From Plantago major (Eukaryota > Streptophyta > Magnoliopsida > Lamiales > Plantaginaceae), in NCBI GenBank assembly GCA_026545765.1, contig CM048844.1, positions 70,913,035-70,977,034 on the forward strand: a stretch of 64,000 bases of DNA, read 5' to 3'. The translations under genes were made by a program, and so were the position numbers. Positions within the stretch are counted from its first letter, which is position 1; each line of letters begins with the position of its first letter. Shown piece after piece: positions 35,500 to 47,699 of the stretch. Under the pieces are notes generated by a model. It ran no database searches. It was not told where the DNA came from and was given only the letters and a program-made list of their open reading frames with translations.

Positions 35500-36547
35500 C
35501 GAGCGAGTCAGATAATTTGTTGACAATTGGTTATTTAGTAATTAGTAGTTCTTCAAGTAGCTCAATATATGTTGATCTCAGAGTGAGTGAATGATTGGTA
35601 ATAGTAGTAAGTAGTAGTGCTCCAGTGGTGTTTTTGTTGATTTGTTAGTTTCAGTTCTATTTAAATTGAAAATGTGTGTAGTATTTGTAGTTTGTACCAC
35701 TTGATCAAGAAGGCAGTGGCATGTGAATAAATGACTCCGGCTAGATTTCATATTTTAAGATATCTTCCATGTAATAATTTCTTTGAATTGTGTCACGCAC
35801 TTTTTCGTAAGAAATATGTAGAAATTGATATGCTACAGTTATATGGACTTTGTTTTTGCTAAAATTTATTGTTTCTTTAGAAATGTGCAGAACTTGGAAT
35901 GCTAAATGTGCAAGCCCCATTGTACCAGCAAATGTGCAGAGAATAACATCAAGCAATTAGTTTATATCAGACGATAGAAATAAATTTCATTAAGCCTCCA
36001 TAGGATTTCTCGAGAGTTCGGCCGAAAGGCGAAAGAAATTGCAACGGATGTCGAGATCGTTCAACATGCCCGCTGCAAAGAGTATTTGTATAATGTTGTT
36101 GCTTGCCTGTGATGGATCGATGATATAATACCCCAATACTGTAACTTGGCATTGAACTTAAGATGTCATTACCTTAAATTTGTATCATGTTTATTGTATA
36201 TTCCATTTATCTATTTTTTCAACCAGCAGGACGTTGTTTGCAGTGACTGGGATGCTAAAGCTAAATCACTCGCTCAAGATTCTATGTCATGCATCTGAGT
36301 GTAACCTAACACCTCGAAAAGAATGGCTGACAATGATGTCGATGAGGAAGATGATGGATTCATGAGTAAACAAGATTCAATATAGGATTTGAAGTAAGAA
36401 CTGGATAGTCAAGTTGCTATTCCAAATTCTACATGTAGGACTTAAAGTAAAAATAAATGTGTGATTTTCTTCCATTTATTTGGATTAAAAATTTACAAAA
36501 CAATGAATTATAAAATTTAATGACACCATTATTTCAATGCCTAAAAT
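35500..36547. other. Spacer upstream of the Helitron gene
   Basis: No supported gene. If the Helitron is more complete than it looks, its 5' end and the N-terminal exons of the Rep/helicase protein should lie here, but I could not recognise them. Confidence 0.35.
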
Positions 36548-38563
36548 ATGATACGTATATCTGAGTTGCATCCATCTTATCTTCCGATGCAATATCCACT
36601 TTTATTTCCATATGGTGAAGATGGATACCACATTGAGATTCGACATTTTGACAAATCTAAAGGAGTCAGACATATGTTGACAGTTAAGGAGTTCCTTTCA
36701 TATAGGATATTTGATCGTGAAATGGGCTCATACTATACTAAGGAGTCAAAAATTGTTCCAACAATTTCTGGTCGATGTCTATATGATGACGGAGGCCCAG
36801 CGACTTTCGTTTATCATAAGGAACCAAAAAATTACGATCGATAACTATAGGTCACTTGAAGATGCAATTCGCAGAGGTACAGTTGAGGCAGACGGTTCTA
36901 TTGGAACAATGGAAATACGTATAGTTCTGCCATCTTCTTTCATTGGAGGTCCAAGGTACATGGTACAGAACTTCCAGGACACTATGGCTATATGTAAAAG
37001 TATAGGTTATCCTGAGTTGTTCATCACATTTGCATGTAATCCAAAGTGGCCTGAGATTACACGTTTCGTTGAGTCTAAGGGATTGCGAGCTGAAGACCGG
37101 CCCGACATATTAAGTCGTGTCTTCATAATGAAATTGGATCAATTGGTCAAAGATTTGAAGACATAGAATATTTTTGGAAAGGCAATTGGAGGTATTTATA
37201 ACTATCGCATTTTCCAGATGTTTACTTATATAATTTTCACTAAAAAACTTCTCATTGTTATAATATTATGCAGTTGTCTACACCATTGAGTTTCAGAAGC
37301 GTGGTCTACCACATGCACATATACTCCTATGGATTGATAGAAGTGATAGGAATATGACTGCCAGTGATATTGATGATTTTATAAGTGCTGAAATTCCTGA
37401 CAAAGATCTAAATCCAGAATTATATAATACCGTTTTCGAGTATATGGTGCATGGTCCTTGCGGACCATTGAATCCTACTTCTGACCATGCATGCACGATG
37501 GAAAGAAATGTTCGAAAATGTTTCCAAAGTCATTTAATGATCGGACAATGTTTGATGGTAATGGATATCCAGTTTATAGGAGGCGAGACATTGGTGCCAC
37601 TATTGATAAGAATGGTGTTACAATTGACAACAGGTACAAAATCATAAAAATAATTACTTAATTATTACTTTTTTATATTAGTTTTTTATATTAACATTTT
37701 ATATATTTATGTCATGTCAGGTACATAGTTCCCTATAATCCTTATCTACTTAATTATGAAGTACCAGGCGCACATTAATGTTGAGTGGTGTAACAAGACA
37801 AATTCAATCAAGTACCTCTTCAAGTACGTTAACAAGGGTGTGGATCGGATTGGTGCTAAGATAACTGTTGATAATGAAGTTAAGGATTACATTGCTTGTC
37901 GTTACATATCAGCATGTGAGGCGGTTTGGCGTATTTTGGGATATGATATACACTACAAAGACCCAACTGTTGAGCGTTTATCATTTCACTTGGATGGCGA
38001 ACACAATATGGTCTTTAAGGATGGTGACGTGATTGAGGAACTTATTGAGAGAACCAATACCGTTGCAGAAACAAAATTTCTAAAGTGGATGGAATACAAC
38101 AGAGATCACCCAGAGGCACGAATTTTGTTATATGCTGAGTTTCCTAGGCATTATGTTTGGGATCAAGGCAGGAAGGAATGGAAGCCCAGGAAGCAATTCA
38201 ATGGTAAATTTGGTAGGATATATCATGTTCCAATAAGAACAGGTCCGGCATATTTTCTTAGGATCATGTTGAATCACATTAGAGGTGCTACATGCTTTGA
38301 AGATTTGAGAACCGTTGATGGAGTTGTTTATCAGACATATCGTGAGGCATGTTATGCGTTGGGGCTTCTTGATGATGATAATGAATATATAGATGCTATC
38401 AAGGAAGCCAGTGTTTGGGGATCCAGCCGGTTTTTGAGGCATCTGTTCTCTATTCTTATTCAATCTGAAAGCATGTCTAGGCCGGTACATGTATGGGACA
38501 GTACGTGGGAGCTTTTATCTGATGATATTCAATACATCATGCGAAGGAAACTTAATAATCCAG
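36548..38563 (+). pseudogene. Helitron Rep (HUH endonuclease) region
   Basis: It begins at RISELHPSYLPMQYPLLFPYGEDGY, the conserved start of the Helitron-like N domain, and continues through LPSSFIGGPRYMVQNFQD and ITFACNPKWPEI. Introns at 37192-37273 and 37634-37720 have GT/AG ends. The HUH motif PHAH is at 37309-37320, and SIKYLFKYVNKG near 37807 carries the catalytic Tyr region. Rep nicks and rejoins one strand during rolling-circle-like transposition. About 300 residues normally found upstream are missing. Frame changes occur near 36745, 37507 and 37745. Confidence 0.9.
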
Positions 38564-38665
38564 GTGAGCTACTAAAATTTATATTCTACATTAGTTGTAT
38601 TAATATATTTTATATTTTATGTTACACTTTTCTTTCCATTAATAAAGATTAATTTTAAAAAACAG
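38564..38665 (+). other. Intron between Rep and helicase regions
   Basis: Donor AATCCAG|GTGAGC, acceptor AAAAACAG|ATCTTG. It sits exactly where the two protein domains join. Confidence 0.8.
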
Positions 38666-40410
38666 ATCTTGAGCTCACCAAGGAACAGTTGTTAAATTTC
38701 ACCCTTCTTGAGATCGAACAAATGCTGTCTCGAAATGGATTTAGTCTAACTCAAGTTGAAGGTATGCCAAGACCAAATGAAGTCGTTGTAGAAGATGGTC
38801 AGAATAATCTTATTCTAGAAGAGATGTCCTATGATGTTGCTGCAATGTTGGAAGAACATAACCGTCTTTATCCATGTTTGACTGAAGAGCAAAGAGATGT
38901 CTACAATACTATTATGGATGCTATATCATCTGGATCTGGTGGTGTTTTCTTTTTGTATGGATATGGTGGTACTGGAAAAACATTCTTATGGAAGACACTA
39001 TGTTCTGCACTGAGAGGTAGAGGTGATATTGTTCTACCAGTCGCATTGAGTGGTATTGCATCTTTATTGTTGCCTGGAGGTCGTACTACACACTCTAGAT
39101 TTAGCAATCCTGTGAATGTTGACGAGACGACCATGTGTAGCAGGATTGTCCCTGGATCTGATCTTACTGGATTGTTGAAGAAGACAAAGCTGATTATATG
39201 GGATGAAGCACCGATGACAAACAAGTTTTGTTTTGAGGCATTGGATCGTAGTCTACGAGACATTATGAGGAATAGTAACGGTGAGCCTTCGAACCAGCTT
39301 TTTGGAGGATTGGTTGTAGTATTTGGAGGTGATTTTAGACAAATATTGCCTGTCATTTCTAAAGGAAGTAGGCAAGACATAGTTCATCACTCTCTCACAT
39401 CATCTAGAGACATATGGAGTAGTTGCCGTGTACTTAAGCTCACCAAGAACATGCGTCTTCAGGTTGAATTAAAAATTTATGTATTTATAAGTCAAATATT
39501 ATTTGTCATATTAAAATATTTCTAACCTATTATCCTTTTATGTCTTCTAACAGTCAGGCAACTCACCAGCCGAGGTTCGGGGTATAAAGGAGTTCATGGT
39601 TGTTGCGAGTTGGTGAAGTCGGTGATATAAATGATGGTGAGGTGGAATTCAAATTGCCTAATGATATACTCATTCATGATGTTTCCGATCCATTAGATGC
39701 TATTGTCAAATCCACCTATCCTTCAATATTAGTCCACGTGGGAGATGGCCATTATTTTCAAGATAGGGCAATTCTTGCTCCAACCAATGAGATTGTCCAG
39801 GAAGTGAATGACTATGTCATGTCTCTACTGCTTGGATATGCCACCGAGTTCATGAGCTTAGATAGCATATGTCTTGATGAAGATGACATTGTTAATAGAG
39901 AAGATGTCTATTCGGTCGAGTTCCTTAACACTATTAAGACATCAGGTATACCGAACCATCTCATTCGATTGAAAGTTGGGTGTCCTATTATGCTACTTAG
40001 GAACATAGACCAGTCAGCCGAATTGTGTAATGGCACGAGGTTAATTGTTACTGCCATTGGAAAGCATGTGCTAGAAGCTAAGATGATGCATGGCAAGAAC
40101 GCTGGACACAAGGTATTTATTCCTCGAATGGTGCTCACACCTTCTGATCTTACTAAGTTTCCTATCAGATTCAGTATGAGACAATTCTCTATCTCATTTG
40201 TTATGCTATGACAATCGACAAAGTCGAGGCGATCTTTAGCTCATGTTGGTCTATATTTACGAAACCGGTTTTGACCACAGACGATTATATGTTGCATTCT
40301 CAAGAGTCACTAACAAAAAAGGACTCAAGGTGTTGGTTTTGGATGAAGAGGGAAAGCTTACTGATAAGACGATAAACGTCGTTTACAAGGAGATCTTTAG
40401 AAATCTTTAA
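38666..40410 (+). pseudogene. Helitron PIF1-like helicase region
   Basis: The 38689-39462 exon carries Walker A (GYGGTGKTF, near 38959), Walker B (IIWDEAPM, near 39193) and GGDFRQILPV, motifs of PIF1-family DNA helicases. After an intron at 39463-39553 the next exon runs to 40211, with ILAPTNEIVQEVND and VGCPIMLLRNID. A broken tail (40212-40410) has text matching SLAHVGLYL and the LDEEGKLT end; three small frame changes lie in it. The helicase unwinds DNA behind Rep. Confidence 0.9.
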
Positions 40411-41093
40411 GGTATATGATTTGCTTTAAATTTTAATAATTCGTGTAGAATTAATTATGAATATACTTACTCATAATTCCATTTGTAAGTCTTATAAACA
40501 GATCAGCAGACATGGATTGGATATGAAGATACTATGGCGTGTTAAATTTTATTTCTATCACCTGTACCAATCCTAAGACTTGATATTGTATTTTGAATTA
40601 ATTGTATTTTGATATTTTATTTTCTTAACTTATATTTAAAGCAAACCAACGTCACAGGTTAGTACTAGTGATTATAAATGACAAATGCATGGAGATCTTT
40701 AGGACTCGGGAGCATTTATTTTAAAATTTTGTAACTTACAAAAAGAAATCCGTTTTCTTTCACAACAGCATTTGGAAAGTACACAGACAAAAATAAATTA
40801 ATAAAATAATACAGGATGCGATTCCAGTGCACTGTAGAAAAATAAAAAGTACTATATCTGTGACTTAAACTCGATTTGCCTCACAGATAAAACACACAAC
40901 ATTACACCAGAAACAAATCTACCAAGGATGTAACTCATTGTCATTGATTGGATTTGCAAAAGAAAAAAAAAAAGAAACAACACAGATGTCATCATCAGCG
41001 AATATATGGGGGAACACTGAAACGACAAAGTCTTCAGCGAATTAGACTGTAACTTGATACAATATACATAGAGGTCTAAAGATGTTTCAAGTT
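40411..41093. other. Helitron 3' flank and FHA2 3' untranslated region
   Basis: No CTRR terminus with a GC hairpin could be set with confidence. The part nearest 41093 should be the FHA2 3' UTR, given the stop at 41094-41096. Confidence 0.5.
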
Positions 41094-41303
41094 CTAAGAG
41101 ATGAGTGAGACAAGGGAGACAAATTCCAGAGTAATCCTGCCCTTTGATCTTGTATTAATAACAAAATGCTCCGGATATTTCCTTAACAGCATCAGCAATC
41201 CATACCACGGTTTTCCATGGGCTTCTGGGGTGGAATGATCCTCAGACGTAAGATATTTCCTTACACGGCTGTGATGCCAGATAGTGCCGAACTGCTCCTC
41301 CAG
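41094..41303 (-). CDS. FHA2: FHA2-like exon 3
   Basis: It encodes 69 residues plus stop, beginning LEEQFGTIWHHSRV after acceptor TGTACGCAG. Phase 0. Confidence 0.92.
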   Translation of the reverse strand: MEEQFGTIWHHSRVRKYLTSEDHSTPEAHGKPWYGLLMLLRKYPEHFVINTRSKGRITLEFVSLVSLIS

Positions 41304-44300
41304 CTGCGTACAGAACAATGTTGTAATCACAATGGTAAACAATGCAAGATGGAGAAGTAATCACAATGGTAAACAATGCAAGATGGAGAATAGACTTCTG
41401 ATTGTAGGATGTAAGTTGATAGTTTAAAAACATGTGCAACATCATGTTTTACATGGACATGGTGATGACAAGACAGTAAATCATGTGTAAATATGTTTCT
41501 AAATACTCTGAAGTGTTAAGTGTATATCCAAGTTAGTTGGATAAAAGCAGGTGATGTAAGCTAAGATTCTTGGATCACACTTTCTCAATGTTGCGTAAAA
41601 CCTACACATACAATGGATATATACTTATATAGGTCATATGGTAATTATGGAAAAATATGCTAGGAAGCACCGATAGGGGACACGTCAATAAGAAAAGTAG
41701 GATATGCATATGTGAAGGAATATTCAAATTTAGCTGTTTTTTAATATGTTGAATATAGTTCAGAACACAAAATGGGACTGTAATTGCAATTTGTTATACC
41801 ACTTTGAACTCAAATCAAACAACAGCAAAGCAGGTATACAACAGCTGTCAAAGAAACCTGAACTCCAACAAAACCAGAGGCATTAACGAAATACAGAGAA
41901 ACAGCAATTCAACCGCACCCAGACAAAAACAAGGGCGCGGGGTAGGGGCAAAGGGAGGGAGAAGGCGAGGCCTGGAGAGAGAGCAAAGGAGAGGAGAGGG
42001 GTGATGTGACTGAAAGACTCCTAGGTCCGCAGACTCGATTAGGGTTGGACAGTAGAATAATGGCCTTTGGGTTGGTCCACTCCATTCAACTTGGAGTTGA
42101 GCTAGTCCAAATCATTGCACCTTCAATTTCCTTTTTGGCCTTGTACTTGCACAGAAAGCCTAAGAAAAGATTCATTCACTCCTCTTCAGATGCCAAATTC
42201 TTTTAATTTCAATATTGTTGCAATAAAAACAACACCAAGTCTTGTCAGGACAGTCCCTTTTTAATCTAAAAAGGGACGGACCGATGTTCTTAATTAAACT
42301 ATAATATATTTTAAACAAAACCATTAATGCTTTATAAGTGAACATTTCATGTCTGGTCATTGAATGTCGTTTTGTCTCATCAACTAGTATTTTAAAATGT
42401 CAACATCGGTCTTTTAACATAAAAACTAACTACTAAACTGTACTCCCTCCTATTAATGTCTCACTTTCCTTTTATGGACATCTGTTCAATAAAGTCTCAT
42501 ACTCAAAATAGCAAAAAAGTAAACCCCAAAAAACGACTTTTCTTCTTACTTTATTATCTCTCTCTCATACTTTTTCCATTTTTTATCATTTCCCTCTCAC
42601 ACCTTAACACCCATTAAACAACTTTATCATTATTCATTCATATTCCTTAAAAAACCCCACAAAAAAGTGAGACAACAATAGGCGGACAGAGGGAGTATTA
42701 TGTTAACATAACATAAAACTAGAAGTACTACTTCCCCCGTCCCTCCCGGGAATAGCTGCCCATTTTCTTTTGTGGTGGCCAATAAGGTATGCATTACTTT
42801 TGGATAGAATCATGATATAGGTCCCAACCCTCACATTGATTTGTAAAGTTGGAAGTTGGATAAAATAATGTCAGTAGGTTTACTTTTAAATATATTTATT
42901 TAATATTAAAGTTTAAGTAATGATTGACAAAAAAGGAAATGGGAAGTTTTATTTGGCACACCAAAACTGGCAGAACGGGAAGCTATTCCCAGGATGGAGG
43001 AAGTATTATTCAACAAAAACATATTTTTCAAACCGTGTCCCTTTATCAAGTAAGAAGCACTCAATTTCTCAGTGTAGGCCTTCGTTTAGTAAGATCGTGA
43101 GGATGAAGCATTGGCCTACGAAACTGTTAAGGGTGTTGTGTTTGCCATTGACAATTATTGGCTGCAGATATTCCCTTTGCCTAAGAAAGTTCTGAAGTTT
43201 ATTATTATGTAGTACTGAAACTATTACTAAAAAGGGTACCTATAGCTTGGGACAGTCTGTGATGAGAAGAATAAAGGGAGCTTGAATATTATTGCTTTGC
43301 AGGAATGTAATGTTGCTTGTATGGCCAAGTTTTATGAAAATCTGACAATTTTGGGTAGAATGGGTCCACATTTATTATATGAAGAGTGGGCAGGTTTAGG
43401 AGTACACCCCTGGCTCTAGTTGTTCTTGGATTATGCGGAGTATTTTTAAATACAGATTAAGACTGATCCATACTCAGGATGGGGGCAGTGCTCAGAGCAG
43501 TAGTAAATTTCCCACTGCTTGGATTGGAGAAAGGTTTTTCATTTTCACACTCATACTCATACGACGGAGGAGGGAAGGAAGGGGGAACAAGGAAACAGTA
43601 AATGTAATGCAAAGGAAAAAAACGTCAATGCGACCAACATTGGTTAACTCTGTACTAAACCAACCAACCAGGGCAAAGACAGAGAGGGCACCCTTCACAA
43701 ATACAGTACTATATCTTACATTATCAATATTAATGTGATTCTAGGAAAATGAACTTAAAATTTAACCACACACTAGCAGTATAAATAGAAATCTACACAG
43801 GCACCAAAATCTGCAGTGAGGTGATCTAACTGCAAACCAAATGATTTGAAAAGAAAAACACGGATGCACTTCGTCATAGTCAAACGACAAAACATCTCAC
43901 ATTGTGAAGTTAAAATCTGACTACAAACAAAACAAGCAGCTTCGTAATACCATGATGAAGTCAAAATCTGACTACAAACAAAACAAGCATACGGTACAGA
44001 AAAGTTCACGAGCATGTTCATAGCAGCCACACAAACAATTACTTTCAGAATTCAGACACAAAATTGAAATGACATATTCTCCTCTCTTTCCCTATGCAGG
44101 GGTGTGCATGTCAATTATTCATGGGTAGAGTTATTAATAATCAAATCAAAATTCACAGTGAGGTCGGATACTTGGTTAAGTATTGAAAGGACATAATGTA
44201 CCAGTTATTGTTATCGAATTTCATACTTGTCAAAGTGGAAAGAATGATGAGCAGAAAATAACAAGACCAGAATGACATGTAAAATATAATTATAGATACA

Positions 44301-45766
44301 AAATAAAACATCAAACTATATCCATGGTAATGAAAGGAATGGTGAGACAAGCAAGGATTGTATTAGACAATAATTAACCTCAGCATGAAGTTTTTCCATG
44401 GCCATCCATTCTCCAGGACCGCACAAGTCAGACAGTACTGTCGCCACTGATGATACCACATCCTTCTCTTCTAACAGAAGGAGTTGCTGGTTGTCAGCTT
44501 CTCTATCCACACGTACCCTTCCATCAGCCTTTCTATCTGCAGCAAGTCCAAATAAGTGCATATTAAGTTAATTAAACATCTAGCTAGAAAAGAGCATAGC
44601 AGAAAGAAAATATCACAAAATTTTGGTGAGAAAAACAAGAGATCTATGTTACAGTGGATTTCTTTTCTATGTATCCAAGCTCGAAATTGTTCTTCCTAAC
44701 ACAACACTTTATGTTAGCACGAAATATAATTTAAGAGAAGGATCAGCAGATGTATAGGTGAGAATATGTTCCTTCATAAACTAACACCATGTGTGAATTA
44801 TATAATACAACACATCTAAATTGATTGACCATATGACTTCCAAGCATAATCAGGTCATAGTTACACATGTATTGATTGATTAATCTGAGACTATCAGAAT
44901 CTTAAGTGAATCTTTAGAATGCAGTTCTATATTACATGTTGCATACTACGTATAACCTTATCCATTAGGACATGAAAAAATAAACTTGTATTAGACTGTC
45001 TAACAACGAAAATGCCTTTAATATCAACCACACCATATGTTGCCTATTCCGCTAACTTGCACACACACATTATATACTACGAAGAACCACATTATCGTCT
45101 AACGCTTAGATTGTTTAAGGAATTAGAGAGATACTGCATCTTATCAGAATTGCAAGTTTCAGGTGAAATAAGACAGAGATAGTATATGAATAAGAAATTG
45201 AGAAGAAATAACCGACCCAAACGGCCTGAAGATCCATCACCGTTGGAAGTACCATCAGCCCTCCTGGACCTCTTGGAAGCCTCATCGTCTTCGTCGTAAT
45301 AGTCATTCCTCCCCCTAGACTTTTTCCCGTGGGCAGAAGCAGAAGCAGGAGGAGGAGGCATAGACAAATGAGGATGATGATGATGCCTAGGGGCAACAAC
45401 AGGTCCGCCCAAAATACTCCGAACAGGAAGCAAAAAGTAAAACTCCTTATCACCAATTTGCAAGAGATCCTGAGAATCGAGCTTGACAGGAGGGTTGCCA
45501 GGGAGGTGGAGAACACCCTCGACGGAGCAGCCGTTCTTTCCGAGAACTTCGAGGGCAAAACGACGCCGTTGGAAGTCGTAGAAGATCCGGGCGTGGTGGC
45601 GGCTGATGTTCATTCCGCCACCAAGGGAGGAGAGATCGACGTCAACAGAGGATTTCTTCGAGTTTCGGCCGAGAATAATGGAGTAGGTTTGCATGTAGTA
45701 CTCAAAGTCTTCACCTTGAAGCTTCGCGAATCCTGCTTCTACGTCACTCCCAGGGCTTCCTTCCAT
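41094..45766 (-). CDS. FHA2: FHA-domain protein, FHA2-like (three exons)
   Basis: Exons 45766-45217, 44536-44379 and 41303-41094 splice in phase to about 305 residues, close to the roughly 320 of Arabidopsis FHA2. Residues 20-115 form an FHA phosphothreonine-binding domain: Gly33-Arg34, Ser55-Arg56-His57-His58 and Gly76-Lys77-Asn78-Gly79 are the usual binding-site residues. A His-rich and acidic linker (about 128-180) follows. The C-terminus (VATVLSDLCGPGEWM to RVRKYL and GKPWYGLLMLLRKYPEHF) is the conserved helical domain of this family. Such proteins are nuclear and are reported to act in transcription or ribosome-gene control. The start is the first Met and fits the family N-terminus. The frame is intact, unlike anything around it. 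A paralogue (FHA1-type) label is possible. Confidence 0.92.
42443..42695. mobile_element. Stowaway-type MITE (253 bp)
   Basis: Termini CTCCCTCC...(reverse) CTCCCTCTG, inner TIR TGTCTCACTTT on both sides, TA target duplication at each end. Non-coding. Confidence 0.85.
42731..43003. mobile_element. Stowaway-type MITE (273 bp)
   Basis: Left CTTCCCCCGTCC then GGGAATAGCTGCCC; right reversed CTTCCTCCATCC then GGGAATAGCTTCCC. TA flanks at 42729-42730 and 43004-43005. Confidence 0.85.
43090..43490 (+). pseudogene. LINE reverse-transcriptase 3' fragment
   Basis: Pieces in shifting frames read AIDNYWLQIFPLPKKVLK, then GSLNIIALQECNVACMAK, then a Trp/Tyr-rich tail. In plant LINE proteins the order (N-Y-W-x-x-x-F-x-LPK-x-V), (GGLGI-x-x-L-x-x-N-A-x-x-K) marks the segment between the reverse transcriptase and the zinc-binding C-terminus. 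It lies in the FHA2 intron on the opposite strand, is truncated at both ends and has several frame changes. Confidence 0.6.
44379..44536 (-). CDS. FHA2: FHA2-like exon 2
   Basis: 158 bases. It starts in phase 1 after GCAG and contains EEKDVVSSVATVLSDLCGP and MAMEKLHAE. Confidence 0.92.
44537..45216 (-). other. FHA2-like intron 1 (680 bp)
   Basis: Donor TTTGG|GTCGGT (a weak GT site chosen because it alone keeps phase), acceptor TCTGCAG|ATAG. No inserted element seen. Confidence 0.8.
45217..45766 (-). CDS. FHA2: FHA2-like exon 1 (FHA domain)
   Basis: 183 codons plus one base. It holds the entire FHA domain and the His/Pro-rich, acidic linker. Confidence 0.93.
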
Positions 45767-46255
45767 TCTTTTTGACAGTAATTGATGATGATGATGATTT
45801 CAGTCTTGCTCTTCTCTTCGATGCATTTCAGTTTTAGGGTTTCTTTTTGGGAATTTCCTTCTGAACCAAAATTTCACAATTTCACCATGGTTAAACGTTT
45901 AAATATAGGTATAATTGCTCCGAGCCCCAGATTTTACTGCAGAACTCACTCTCAAAACATCAACCCAAAAATATTAGAGGTGGTCTCTTAGACCATCCTT
46001 CGATAAATACTTAAAAGACTAAGTTTCATTAATTATAAAACAACCCCAAATAAAAAAATTCTAAAAACAACCGTAAAGGTTAGAAAGTGGGTATTCGTAA
46101 ACGGGTATACGGGTGTGTATATATAGTAAACCCAGTCCATATCACACCATTAATTCACCCAAAACCCTAAGCAGTCAGCTGAAAAAATCTTCTCTCTACA
46201 ATTTCTCTTCCTTTATGTAGCTCTTTTACGGAAAAGCATTTCGAAACACTACATG
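45767..46255. promoter_or_regulatory. FHA2-like upstream region
   Basis: A short CATCATCATCA-type run on the minus strand lies just before the ATG. No clear TATA box was found. A pyrimidine-rich leader-like stretch on the plus strand (46135-46220) suggests another transcript may start in the opposite direction, but no coding region follows. Confidence 0.35.
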
Positions 46256-46337
46256 TCGACGTGGTTTCTATGTAATCGAGCTAGAAGATATCAATTTCGA
46301 CGTGGTTTCTATGTAATCGAGCTCAGAAACATCAATC
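46256..46337. repeat. 41-bp tandem duplication
   Basis: CGACGTGGTTTCTATGTAAT followed by CGAGCT occurs twice, about 39-41 bases apart. Confidence 0.85.
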
Positions 46338-46439
46338 GGAGAAGCTCATCGAAGATCGACATCACAAAGGGTACTAAATCTCGACATAATTTATGTGAAA
46401 TCGGTGTTTATTTCGCAATTGTAATTGAAATTTCGAATC

Positions 46440-47598
46440 AGGTCTGAAAATCGCGTAATTTTTGTTTCAAGTGTTCTAGCTAATCTGTGTTATGTCTTGA
46501 CTTATTTCTGTAATGTTCTTACTTATATGTCGGATGTGCAACTAAACAGAGTACATAAAACTATACTCGAAAATTGGTGTTTCTACTGCGGTTTGGTTGT
46601 TTATCCTCCAATCTACTCAAATTATGTTCGTATGTAAGTTTCAACAATGTTTTCATTCAAATATTAATTGATGAATGAATTTTTTCACAATAGAAGTTGA
46701 AATTTGAAAACAGATCTGAAAAAAATCACATAGAAAACTGTTAAAATGTTCTAGCTAATTTGTAGAATGTTGTGGCCTATGTATGTAATGTTATCTGTGA
46801 TATGGAGCATGTAATGTGTAATGTTGCTAATAATATGTGTTATGTGATGTCTACAATGTTCTACGTTATGAGTGTAATGTTCTTCCCGTATCTCTGTGAT
46901 GTTTTTGACTGATCTCTGTAATGTTCTATATGTATCTTTGTAATGTTTTCGTAAATGTGCATTGTACGCTGTTACATCAATGTTTTACTTGATGTAACAA
47001 CAAAAAAACACTGAAACTGTTGTGATGAACATGTTGTACTTGAAATTGAATGTTATTCAATATTATTTAGATATTGAATATGTAATGATGTAATTGAATG
47101 TGACATAAATGTTCTGTCTTATATAGTTAATGTTCTTGCTTATATATTTAATGTTCATTAAATGACACGAACATGGCTCATATAAAGAAGAACATTGATT
47201 ATATAAATGAGAACATTGACAAAAATGTTCTTACTTATATACATAATGTTCCTACTTATATCATCAATGTTAGACATTTCACATATAAACAAAAAGGACA
47301 TTACATGACGTTCATGAACATAAAAAAAGGTTCTTAAATATATGAATAATGTTCTCACCTATTTGGGTACTGTTTTCACCTATTGATTATATAAATGAGA
47401 ACATTGACAAAAATGTTCTTACTTATATATACATAATGTTCCTACTTATATCATAAATAAATGTTAGATATTTCACATATAAACAAAAAGGAACATTACA
47501 TAATGTTCATGAACATAAAAAGGTTTTTAAATATATGAATAATGTTCTCACCTATTTGGGTACTGTTCTCACCTATTTGACTAATGTTCTTAAAATTG
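46440..47598. repeat. AATGTTCT-rich degenerate repeat region
   Basis: The octamer AATGTTCT and close variants recur many times (examples near 46510, 46745, 46855, 46870, 46920, 47110, 47350, 47586), often followed by TACTTATAT. No gene is recognised. Confidence 0.7.
47196..47576. repeat. Tandem duplication, about 188-193-bp unit
   Basis: Copies 47196-47383 and 47384-47576 are nearly identical: TGATTATATAAATGAGAACA at the start and TTCTCACCTATTTGGGTACT near the end. The few differences suggest a recent event. Confidence 0.9.
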
Positions 47599-47699
47599 AC
47601 CTGCGAAATGAATTGACCTGACCCAATGACCCGCGAAATGAATCAAACCGACCAAATGACCCGCGAAATGAATCAAACCGACCCAATGACCCGCGAAAA
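47599..47699. repeat. 30-bp tandem repeat, about four copies
   Basis: Core AATGACCCGCGAAATG then AATCAAACCGACC. The first copy is the most diverged. The repeat encodes a repetitive FRGSLGRFDS-like peptide on the minus strand, which I do not regard as a gene. Confidence 0.85.

Larger units (their letters stand above)
41304..44378 (-). other. FHA2-like intron 2 (3075 bp)
   Basis: Donor GCTGAG|GTTAAT, acceptor GTACGCAG|CTG. It hosts two Stowaway-like MITEs (42443-42695, 42731-43003) and a LINE relic (43090-43490), which explains its size. A purine-rich stretch at 41930-42005 has no recognised role. Confidence 0.9.

Noticed and set aside
38901..39380. 159-codon minus-strand frame
   Set aside because: Shadow of the Helitron helicase exon.
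41804..42004. Arg/Gly-rich basic frame
   Set aside because: Lies in the FHA2 intron within a purine-rich stretch; no family resemblance.
45329..45775. 148-codon plus-strand frame and 45115-45558 minus frame
   Set aside because: Shadows of FHA2 exon 1 in other frames.
46440..47699. CRISPR-like repeat array
   Set aside because: Repeats are irregular, spacers are not unique, and this is plant nuclear DNA.
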